A DNA stretch of 28,341 bases from Proteobacteria bacterium UBA5122. GTDB taxonomy: Bacteria > Pseudomonadota > Gammaproteobacteria > Tenderiales > Tenderiaceae. The DNA is taken from positions 857 to 29,197 of the forward strand of contig DHYU01000022.1 in NCBI GenBank assembly GCA_002415485.1, in the 5' to 3' direction. The position numbers and the translations under genes are program-made. Below, one piece after another: positions 22,389-28,341 of this stretch. Numbering within the stretch: the first letter of the stretch is position 1; every line of letters begins with the position of its first letter. A model generated the notes under the pieces. The model worked only from the letters and a program-made list of their open reading frames with translations, did not search any database and was not told the origin of the DNA.

Positions 22389-23114
22389 CTATTCGTATCC
22401 CTTCGCCAAACAGGCTAGACCTTGCAAAACCAGGTCTGCTTGATATTCCACCGCCGCACCGAGGCGCGCCGCCACAAGTTCTCCGTTACCGCCACTAATA
22501 TAGCAGGCCTTGGGCTGCTGCTGATCGAGAAACTGTGCGACTGCACCTACCAGTGCCATTTCGGCGCCGATTCGCAGCCCGTTCTGGGTGTCGCGCCCCA
22601 GCCGTTGATCCTGTTCGTGACTGGCACCCGCGGTGGCAATACCTGGGGCCAGTGATAAGCTGTCCTGCATCCGTTGCAGACCGGGGACGATGATGCCACC
22701 TTGATGCACGCCGTGGTCATCGATCCAATCGACCGTCATCGCCGTACCACAGACGACAACACACACGGCGCGCTGCGCCCGCTGCCAGGCGGCCAACATC
22801 GCCAGCCAGCGATCGACACCAAGCCTGGCCGGATCGCGATAGCAGGTCGGCAACAATGATAGATAGTCGACCACCGCCACGGACCGCACATCCACCGCCT
22901 GTGTTTGCCAATAGGTCTGCATGTTGTGATTGAAGATGGGACTGGCGACACTGCTGAACCAGACCTGTGCGGCGGGCTGCGCCGACCAGGCATCACGGGC
23001 ATCCTGCGGGACAACGTCGTCATCCCTCATGCAGGCCTGTTGATCCAGCAGCCGTTCGCCATCAAACCAGGCCCATTTGATGCGAGTGTTGCCGACATCG
23101 ATCAACAGTTTCAA
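22389..23114 (-). CDS. coaX: Type III pantothenate kinase
   Basis: This 241-residue protein starts at TTG 23114, which overlaps the birA stop by four bases (TTGA). GAGG sits 8 bases upstream, and the family always begins with a KLLIDVGNTRIKW-type block, so this non-ATG start is well supported. The phosphate-binding DVGNTRIKWA (6-15), the second-phosphate block CGTAMTVDWID (about 122-132) and a later GGIIVPGLQRM agree with CoaX. The enzyme phosphorylates pantothenate in the first step of coenzyme A synthesis and needs a monovalent cation. It is coupled to birA before it and the SPOR gene after it. Confidence 0.96.
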   Translation of the reverse strand: MKLLIDVGNTRIKWAWFDGERLLDQQACMRDDDVVPQDARDAWSAQPAAQVWFSSVASPIFNHNMQTYWQTQAVDVRSVAVVDYLSLLPTCYRDPARLGVDRWLAMLAAWQRAQRAVCVVVCGTAMTVDWIDDHGVHQGGIIVPGLQRMQDSLSLAPGIATAGASHEQDQRLGRDTQNGLRIGAEMALVGAVAQFLDQQQPKACYISGGNGELVAARLGAAVEYQADLVLQGLACLAKGYE

Positions 23115-24085
23115 GACAAGGGCCTCATGCTGACTTCGCCGGAGTAGAAACGCTGCAGGCCGCTGCTCGTATCCAGCAACAGCGCGCCGCCATCGTCCAC
23201 GCCGCGCGCAATGCCATGCACCTCACCGTTGGCGGTGTGCAGCACCACGGCTTGATCGGCATAGGCATCGTAACTGCGCCACTCGTTGAGCAATTCGCCA
23301 CTGCCATGCTGTTCAAAATAACGAATCGCATCGAGCAGATGATGCAGCAGTCGCGCCGCGACCTGATTGCGCGATAGTGGTCGCCCAGCGATGCTGGCCA
23401 GATCCACCCACGGCTGGTCAACCAGCTTGGAGGCATCGGCCGCCAGCGACATGTTGACGTTGAGCCCGACACCGATCACGACGTGATAGTGGCCGCTGGC
23501 CTCGCCACTCATTTCGAGCAGGATACCCGCTAGTTTGCGCCCATCCCACAGCAGGTCATTGGGCCATTTGAGTTGCGCCCGATCGATGCCCAGATCGCGT
23601 AGCGCGCGTTTGATCGCCACTCCGGTGACCAGGCTTAGTGTCGCGATGCGCGCCGGATCGGCCTGAAAGCGCCAGTACAACGATAGATAGATGTTGCGTG
23701 CAAAGGGCGAGGCCCAGGCGCGGCCGCGTCGGCCACGGCCCTTGAGCTGCATCTCGGCCAGACAGGCACTGCCACTCTCCAACTCAGCGATGCGAGACAA
23801 CAGATGGGCGTTGGTCGAATCGATCTCGTGATGACATTCGAGGCTAGTTAATAACTGACTGACCTCTGCATCCAACGCGGCCAGGATCTCATCACGCGCA
23901 AGCAGTTCGGTGCCTTCGGCCAGACGATAACCTTTGCCGGTGACGGAATAACAATCGATGCCGATCGCCTGCAAACCCTTGATGTGTTTCCAGACTGCGC
24001 TGCGGCTGATACCTAGCTGCTTTCCCAGCGCCTGGCCGGAATGGAAGCCCCCCTGGGCGAGGATATTGAGGACTTGGTATTTCAT
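23111..24085 (-). CDS. birA: Bifunctional biotin-protein ligase / biotin operon repressor BirA
   Basis: This 324-residue protein starts at ATG 24085. The frame stays open upstream but nothing there resembles the family. The N-terminal winged helix-turn-helix (HSGQALGKQLGISRSAVWKHIKGLQ, about 15-40) shows the repressor form of BirA. The ligase core has EIDSTNAHL, the biotinyl-5'-AMP loop GRGRRGRAWASPF, LSLVTGVAIKRAL, LKWPNDLLWDGRKLAGIL and VVIGVGLNVNM. The C-terminal SH3-like domain is present (VHGIARGVDDGGALLL). It attaches biotin to the carboxylase carrier protein and represses bio genes when biotin is replete. No ribosome binding site is obvious. It heads the birA-coaX-SPOR operon. Confidence 0.97.
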   Translation of the reverse strand: MKYQVLNILAQGGFHSGQALGKQLGISRSAVWKHIKGLQAIGIDCYSVTGKGYRLAEGTELLARDEILAALDAEVSQLLTSLECHHEIDSTNAHLLSRIAELESGSACLAEMQLKGRGRRGRAWASPFARNIYLSLYWRFQADPARIATLSLVTGVAIKRALRDLGIDRAQLKWPNDLLWDGRKLAGILLEMSGEASGHYHVVIGVGLNVNMSLAADASKLVDQPWVDLASIAGRPLSRNQVAARLLHHLLDAIRYFEQHGSGELLNEWRSYDAYADQAVVLHTANGEVHGIARGVDDGGALLLDTSSGLQRFYSGEVSMRPLS

Positions 24086-24153
24086 GATCTGCGGGCGCGG
24101 CTCGGTTAGGGGTATGTGGGTCCGTATTCTAACCGCCCTGCTTTTTTTCGCGC

Positions 24154-24181
24154 AAAAAAAACGGGGCCGTTTAGGCCCCGT
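24154..24181 (-). terminator. Intrinsic terminator of ahpC
   Basis: On the minus strand an 8-base-pair GC stem (ACGGGGCC/GGCCCCGT, 5-base loop) is followed directly by eight T residues. It lies 22 bases past the ahpC stop, before birA. Confidence 0.95.
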
Positions 24182-24203
24182 CTTCGCGTGTGGCAACGTC
24201 GAC

Positions 24204-24806
24204 TTACAGGTTGTCGGCGTTCTTGGCCAGATAAGCAGCAACGCCATCAGCGTTTGGCTTCATACCTTCATCGCCTTTGTTCCAGCCGGCTGGGCACACT
24301 TCGCCGTGCTCTTCGGTGAACTGCAGCGCATCAACCAGACGCACCATCTCGTCGACGTTACGGCCCAGAGGCAGGTTATTCACTTGTTGAGATTGAACGA
24401 TACCGTTCTTGTCGATCAGGAATGAACCACGCAGGGCAACACCGGCTTCTGGGTGCTCAACATCGTATGCTTCCATGATTTCTTGTTTGGTGTCGGCAAC
24501 CAGGGTGAACTTCACAGGACCGATACCGCCCTTGGCTGGATCAGTGTTACGCCATGCGTAGTGTGTGAACTGAGAGTCGATAGACACGCCAACAACCTCT
24601 ACACCGCGCGCCTTCAGCGCGTCTACACGGTGATCGTGAGCCAGAATTTCTGATGGGCAAACAAAAGTGAAGTCCAGCGGATAGAAGAACAGGACAACGT
24701 ATTTACCTTTCAGGTCAGACAGCTTGAAGTTATCGACGATGGAACCATCCGCCAGCACAGCGGCTGCGGTGAAATCGGGGGCCGGACGACCTACGAGTAC
24801 GCTCAT
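24204..24806 (-). CDS. ahpC: Typical 2-Cys peroxiredoxin (alkyl hydroperoxide reductase C type)
   Basis: This 200-residue protein starts at ATG 24806 after AAGGGAG. The peroxidatic Cys50 is in DFTFVCPSE and the resolving Cys171 in HGEVCPAGW, the typical 2-Cys pattern. GGIGPVKF and the C-terminal AAYLAKNADNL extension follow. The enzyme reduces hydrogen peroxide and organic hydroperoxides in the cytoplasm; no ahpF or dedicated reductase gene is adjacent, so thioredoxin is the likely donor. A 7-1-7 palindrome (24847-24861) starts 41 bases upstream of its start codon and probably controls it by oxidative stress. Confidence 0.97.
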   Translation of the reverse strand: MSVLVGRPAPDFTAAAVLADGSIVDNFKLSDLKGKYVVLFFYPLDFTFVCPSEILAHDHRVDALKARGVEVVGVSIDSQFTHYAWRNTDPAKGGIGPVKFTLVADTKQEIMEAYDVEHPEAGVALRGSFLIDKNGIVQSQQVNNLPLGRNVDEMVRLVDALQFTEEHGEVCPAGWNKGDEGMKPNADGVAAYLAKNADNL

Positions 24807-24846
24807 GTGTTATCTCCCTTAAACAAAATTGCGATTGAATGGAAAG

Positions 24847-24861
24847 TTAGAATAATTCTAA
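24847..24861. promoter_or_regulatory. Fur/PerR-type 7-1-7 palindrome TTAGAATAATTCTAA
   Basis: A perfect 15-base palindrome (TTAGAAT-A-ATTCTAA) lies between divergent ahpC and gluQRS. It has the 7-1-7 geometry of Fur-superfamily operators and differs from the Bacillus PerR consensus TTATAATNATTATAA at one symmetric position. A PerR-like peroxide sensor upstream of a peroxiredoxin gene makes sense, but no perR gene is in the window. Confidence 0.7.
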
Positions 24862-24960
24862 ATTCGGGCCATACACTATCGACTTTCAACCTTAAAAGCA
24901 AGTGAAGGACTCGGATATTACTGCATAGCCGCAGACGCCGACGACTCGTAAAATAGCCGT

Positions 24961-25872
24961 ATGAATGCCACTCCTTACAAAGGCCGCTTTGCGCCATCCC
25001 CCACCGGACCTCTGCATTTCGGCTCACTGGTGGCGGCTGTGGCCAGCTATCTTCAGGCACGCAGCCGGGACGGTCAATGGTTTTTGCGGATCGAAGACAT
25101 CGATCCTCTGCGAGAGCCTGCCGGCGCCAGCGAGCAGATCATCCGCACCTTGCAGGATTTTGGCTTCGAATGGGATGGTGAGCTGATCTTCCAAAGCCAG
25201 CGCAGCGAGCATTACCTGGCGGCCCTGGCCAGTCTGCAGGATCAGCACTGGACCTACCCCTGCAGCTGTAGCCGCAAACAGATTGCCGATCACAGCACGA
25301 GCGGCCCTTATGGTCCGATCTATCCCGGTAGCTGCCGCCTTGGCCCGCTCGACGCCACGCGCCCGTGCGCACTGCGGCTGCGCGTGACCGACGATGAAAT
25401 ACAATTCCACGATGCGGTCTATGGCGCACAACAGAGCGTGCTCAGCAAAGATCTAGGGGATTTTGTCCTGCAGCGTGCCGATGGACTGTTTGCCTACCAG
25501 TTGGCCGTCGTAGTTGATGATTCGTTACAAGGGATAACCGAGGTCGTCCGCGGCAGCGATCTGCTCGACAATACGGCGCGCCAAATTCACCTGCATCACT
25601 GCCTGGGCCTGTCGACGCCGGACTATGTACATCTGCCACTGGTGCTGAACGAGGCCGGACAAAAGCTCAGCAAACAGACCTTTGCTCCCGCCCTGGACTC
25701 AGACGCACGTCAACGGCTGCTGGTGGCAGCGTTGGCCTTTCTTGGCCAGCCGGTGCCCGATGAGTTGGCATCGCTGCCGCTGGCACAGATCTGGGATCAC
25801 GCGATCCACCATTGGTCACTGGCAGCGGTGAGCCCGCACAACCGCAGTCTATCGCCAGGGATTGACCCCTAA
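24961..25872 (+). CDS. gluQ: Glutamyl-Q tRNA(Asp) synthetase
   Basis: This 303-residue protein has the catalytic half of glutamyl-tRNA synthetase and no anticodon-binding domain, the mark of GluQRS. Motifs: RFAPSPTGPLHFGSL (9-23, HIGH-like PLHFG), RIEDIDPLRE, the zinc site CSCSRKQ with YPGSC, DFVLQRADGLFAYQLAVVVDD, and KLSKQ (235-239, KMSKS-like). It charges glutamate onto queuosine in the wobble position of tRNA-Asp. It is divergent from ahpC and its 3' end overlaps the convergent M61 gene by 24 bases. It is not next to dksA, its neighbour in some gammaproteobacteria. Confidence 0.97.
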   Translation: MNATPYKGRFAPSPTGPLHFGSLVAAVASYLQARSRDGQWFLRIEDIDPLREPAGASEQIIRTLQDFGFEWDGELIFQSQRSEHYLAALASLQDQHWTYPCSCSRKQIADHSTSGPYGPIYPGSCRLGPLDATRPCALRLRVTDDEIQFHDAVYGAQQSVLSKDLGDFVLQRADGLFAYQLAVVVDDSLQGITEVVRGSDLLDNTARQIHLHHCLGLSTPDYVHLPLVLNEAGQKLSKQTFAPALDSDARQRLLVAALAFLGQPVPDELASLPLAQIWDHAIHHWSLAAVSPHNRSLSPGIDP

Positions 25873-27660
25873 CCAATCGTTGCGCCGCACCAGCGTGCTT
25901 TCGTCCACATCGCTAAGGCATTCCAGGTTAACTATATCCGCCTGCGGCGTCTCCAAACGCACACGATGCACGTTCAACTCGTCGCGGCGAAAGGCGTGGA
26001 TCTCGACCTCATCCCCGCAGGCATAGCGCGCCATCAGCGCCTCGAAATTGGCTAGGGTCACCTTAAGGCCATTGATCGCTATCAGCACATCTCCTGCGGC
26101 CAGGCCTGCTCGTTCCGCGGGACGATCATTGAGCACTACCGCCAAGCGAGCCTGCTCACCTTGAGCAACGACACTGATGCCCAGCGCGGCGGCCATCGAC
26201 GACGTGGGCTTTTTATTGGCCGCACCGCCCTTATCCTGCAGTGAGGTAGGCGCACGCAGCGAAAAGTCGATCCCCAACCATTGGAGGCTCTGCCCCAGGT
26301 CCGGGTCGCGGTTGCCATACAGATAATCGGTAAAAAACTCCGTCAGGTCTTCGCCGCACAACTCCGCCGCAAGGGCCTCAATACGCCCCTCAGGTACACC
26401 GATGCCCTGTTTGCCGTAATCCCGCCACAGGCGACGCATGAGATCGTCTAATGACTTCTCCCCCTGGTGGGCGCAACGGATGCGGAAATCAAGGGCCATC
26501 GCAATCACCGCGCCCTTGGTGTAATAGCTGATGATGGCGTTGGCGGCGTTTTCATCCTGGCGGTAAAACTTGGTCCACGCATCAAAGCTGGATTCGGCTA
26601 CCGATTGACGAAAACGTCCCGGTGCTCGCCAGACGCGGGTCAGGCTTTCGGCCAACATCTGTAGATATTCTTCGATCTCGATGACACCGCAGCGCACCAG
26701 CGTCAGGTCATCGTAGTACGAGGTGATCCCTTCGAAGGCCCATAACTGGCGCGTGTAGACCTCCTGGCTCAGATCATAGGGCTCAAACACCTCTGGCTTG
26801 ATCCGCTTTACGTTCCAGGTATGAAAGTATTCGTGGCTACAGAGCCCAAGAAAGGTTCTATAGCGATCGGATTGTTTGTCGACGCCCTTGAGCGGTAGGT
26901 CTTCACGACTGCACAACAGGCTGGTTGATGCTCGATGCTCCAAACCACCGTAACCATCTCCGACCACATTAACCAGAAACATGTAGCGCTCCATCGGAGG
27001 GAGCTCGCCAAACATGTCAACATGGTGCTGGCAGATCTTGGTGAGGTCGTTGCAGATACGCGTCATGTCGGTCTGATGGCGACCCGAGATCACCACATCG
27101 TGCGGAATATCGTTCACCATAAACGTGGCCAGGCTATAATCCGCGATCTCTACCGGGTGATCGACAAGCTCTGCATAATTTGCCGCATGGTAGCGCCCAA
27201 AACCATACAACTCAGCGCCGTCTCGTGTCAGTGTTGTCGCCACTCGCCAATGCTGTGCACAATCGTGCGCTGGAGACTCAATCTCCACGGTGCAGGGCTG
27301 GTCTTCCTGTCCATGCGCCGACAAAAACACACTGGTGCCATTAAAGTATGCGCGGTTGCGATCCAGATAGGCCGCACGCACCGAGAGATCCCACGCATAA
27401 ACCTGATACCTGACCGTAAGCGCCCCTTGCGCAGGCGCCGCCCGCCAGGTCGACTTATCCAGTTTAACGAGAACCACGTCACCGAGCTCGTCGTATGCGT
27501 TGATCGATACGATGTTTTTGGCGAAGTCTCGAATCATGTAACTACCCGGAATCCATGCTGGCAACGACAGCACCTGACCGTCGGCAGCAGGATTGGGGAT
27601 CGTTAGCGAAACATCAAACAGATGTGCCTCAAGGTGTGCGGGCACAATCTTATACTGCAT
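25849..27660 (-). CDS. M61-family metallopeptidase with PDZ domain
   Basis: This 603-residue protein starts at ATG 27660 after a GGAG; a TTG 24 codons upstream has no such support. M61 glycyl aminopeptidase features: LPAWIPGSYMIRDFAKNI, RNRAYFNGTSVFL, GDGYGGLEHRAST, zinc motif SHEYFHTWNVKRIKPEVF (HEYFH 276-280) and LWAFEGITSYYDDL with the third ligand Glu. A PDZ domain near the C-terminus shows AERAGLAAGDVLIAINGLKV. There is no signal peptide, so it should be cytoplasmic. M61 enzymes cleave short peptides with N-terminal Gly or Ala; the cellular role is not well known. Confidence 0.95.
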   Translation of the reverse strand: MQYKIVPAHLEAHLFDVSLTIPNPAADGQVLSLPAWIPGSYMIRDFAKNIVSINAYDELGDVVLVKLDKSTWRAAPAQGALTVRYQVYAWDLSVRAAYLDRNRAYFNGTSVFLSAHGQEDQPCTVEIESPAHDCAQHWRVATTLTRDGAELYGFGRYHAANYAELVDHPVEIADYSLATFMVNDIPHDVVISGRHQTDMTRICNDLTKICQHHVDMFGELPPMERYMFLVNVVGDGYGGLEHRASTSLLCSREDLPLKGVDKQSDRYRTFLGLCSHEYFHTWNVKRIKPEVFEPYDLSQEVYTRQLWAFEGITSYYDDLTLVRCGVIEIEEYLQMLAESLTRVWRAPGRFRQSVAESSFDAWTKFYRQDENAANAIISYYTKGAVIAMALDFRIRCAHQGEKSLDDLMRRLWRDYGKQGIGVPEGRIEALAAELCGEDLTEFFTDYLYGNRDPDLGQSLQWLGIDFSLRAPTSLQDKGGAANKKPTSSMAAALGISVVAQGEQARLAVVLNDRPAERAGLAAGDVLIAINGLKVTLANFEALMARYACGDEVEIHAFRRDELNVHRVRLETPQADIVNLECLSDVDESTLVRRNDWLGVNPWR

Positions 27661-27849
27661 AAAAGACTCCGTCTGATCTACAGGCAGTGACGATGACGCG
27701 CTGTAAAGAATGCGTATCTCCGCCTGTTTCAAAAGAAAAAGTTATAGCACAAATGACTCGCATTCATGATACGTCTAGCAACGATTCATTAGTACTCACT
27801 AGCAAATGATAGCGTTACCAACCCCAACCACTGAAAAACAGACACCACA

Positions 27850-27884
27850 AAAAACAAAAGGCCGGCACAAGGCCGGCTCTTTCT
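27850..27884 (-). terminator. Terminator of the 33-residue peptide gene
   Basis: On the minus strand GCCGGC-CTTGT-GCCGGC forms a 6-bp stem, extended by flanking AAAG/CTTTT pairs around a mismatch, and is followed by TTTTGTTTTTTG. It begins about 20 bases past the small gene's stop and upstream of the M61 gene. Confidence 0.85.
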
Positions 27885-27903
27885 ACAGGCAAGATGGTTT
27901 GGC

Positions 27904-28005
27904 TTAGCCAGCCAAGCCCATACCCAGAACAGTCAGGGCAACAGTAGCGACTACGATTGCGACTACGATCAGGCCATCATCTTGAGTTGCAGATTTAGTA
28001 GACAT
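27904..28005 (-). CDS. 33-residue single-span membrane peptide
   Basis: The frame begins at ATG 28005 with AGGAGAT directly upstream (spacing about 5 bases) and ends at TAA 27904. The 33-residue product starts with a polar segment MSTKSATQDDG, followed by an uninterrupted hydrophobic stretch of about 21 residues (LIVVAIVVATVALTVLGMGLAG). It has no Cys and no cleavage site. It is predicted to cross or sit in the inner membrane, with the acidic N-terminus outside or inside undecided. A strong ribosome binding site, a consensus -10 element, a structured leader and its own terminator show that it is a real, possibly well-expressed gene. I recognise no family. Possible roles include a small membrane-complex subunit, a regulator of a transporter or a type I toxin, with nothing in the sequence to choose. 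Confidence 0.8.
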   Translation of the reverse strand: MSTKSATQDDGLIVVAIVVATVALTVLGMGLAG

Positions 28006-28037
28006 TGACATCTCCTCTTACTTCATAGCGAATACAT

Positions 28038-28059
28038 CGTTCGGTTGAATTTCCGAACG
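28038..28059 (-). promoter_or_regulatory. Leader hairpin CGTTCGG / CCGAACG
   Basis: Perfect 7-base arms with an 8-base loop lie about 35 bases before the start of the 33-residue peptide, within its predicted leader. It may regulate translation or be an operator. Confidence 0.5.
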
Positions 28060-28098
28060 TGGGATGCAAGATATCACCTTTTTTAGACTTAAAACACC

Positions 28099-28126
28099 CC
28101 TGACTTTACTCAGGTATTCCATTATA
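28099..28126 (-). promoter_or_regulatory. Promoter -10 (TATAAT) and start-proximal hairpin of the small peptide gene
   Basis: On the minus strand TATAAT (28126-28121) is a perfect -10 element. The -35 region (about TTCCTC, 17 bases upstream) is weak. Transcription would start near 28114, exactly where CCTGA-n6-TCAGG (28114-28099) could form a small stem, giving a leader of about 109 bases. Confidence 0.5.
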
Positions 28127-28341
28127 TTGGGCGAACTGAAATAGAGGAATACGTAAGGTGTTAGGCCCAAAAGAAAAACCTCATCCAATTAATTTTCGGT
28201 TTAAAAATTGGAGAGCCTTGATCGGCCGGAAGTAGGCAAGACAACCAACATGAAGTCGAGCATTCTTTGAGCAACCTCACAGCATACCCACCAAGACGTA
28301 GCCTAAGCATTCCGCTAAAAAGAAAAACCCTCACCCAGGGT

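Larger units (their letters stand above)
28006..28341. other. Intergenic region at the right end, no gene seen
   Basis: Beyond the small peptide's promoter and leader I find no supported coding region up to the edge. An imperfect direct repeat of about 20 bases occurs (AAAAGAAAAACCTCATCCA at 28169 and AAAAGAAAAACCCTCACCCA at 28318). The last bases (ACCCTCACCCAGGGT) could be the first half of a terminator for a gene outside the window. Confidence 0.5.

Noticed and set aside
26935..27606. Plus-strand frame of 223 codons opposite the M61 peptidase
   Set aside because: It is antisense to a conserved enzyme, with no ribosome binding site and no motif.
27744..27800. Possible 18-codon frame before the M61 gene
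   Set aside because: There is no ribosome binding site, no hydrophobic or conserved pattern, and it is likely chance.
1..28341. CRISPR array, prophage or transposon
   Set aside because: No regularly spaced repeats, phage structural genes, transposase or integrase frames are found.

Overview
The window looks like a chromosomal segment of a gammaproteobacterium with an aerobic or microaerobic, cytochrome-rich metabolism. The evidence is the birA-coaX-SPOR gene order next to a tRNA-Thr gene, a gluQRS gene, CCA-encoding tRNAs, CopA/CopB copper resistance genes, a TonB-dependent receptor and several proteins with periplasmic haem-binding CxxCH motifs. No rRNA, transposase, integrase, plasmid gene or CRISPR array is visible. 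The species cannot be named from this sequence alone.

Layout: (1) 1-1655, minus strand: two tandem formylglycine-generating-enzyme-like (SUMF1/FGE-sulfatase) genes. The upstream one carries an N-terminal di-haem cytochrome segment; the downstream one is cut by the window edge. (2) 1768-1843: tRNA-Phe(GAA) and a terminator. (3) 1974-4900: a copper operon of a small His/Cys-rich secreted protein, the multicopper oxidase CopA and a short CopB. (4) 5004-8941: a periplasmic GDSL esterase, a hotdog thioesterase, a large membrane histidine kinase without a visible response regulator, and a small zinc-ribbon-like protein. (5) 9114-12464: DUF3015 protein, DUF4105 protein and a lipoprotein alpha/beta hydrolase, with hairpins before and after the first gene. 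(6) 12468-14202, minus: a parvulin-type PPIase and a haem-sensor HD-GYP phosphodiesterase. (7) 14469-16607: a TonB-dependent receptor. (8) 16635-18315, minus: two adjacent, overlapping citrate-synthase-fold proteins in which most of the usual catalytic residues appear to be lost. (9) 18429-21462: an SGNH hydrolase, an NmrA-type NAD(P)-binding protein and a divergent AraC regulator. (10) 21541-24085, minus: tRNA-Thr(TGT), a SPOR protein, coaX and birA. (11) 24204-25872: the peroxiredoxin ahpC, with a Fur/PerR-like 7-1-7 palindrome in the region it shares with divergent gluQRS. (12) 25849-28005, minus: an M61 peptidase and a 33-residue membrane peptide behind a structured leader.

Most genes are housekeeping or envelope functions. 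The parts least explained by known systems are the paired citrate-synthase paralogues, the 33-residue membrane peptide with its hairpin-bearing leader, the thioesterase and orphan sensor kinase pair, and the di-haem FGE-like protein that keeps a Cx4C pair where true FGE has its copper-binding cysteines. All alignments were made by eye, with no database search.
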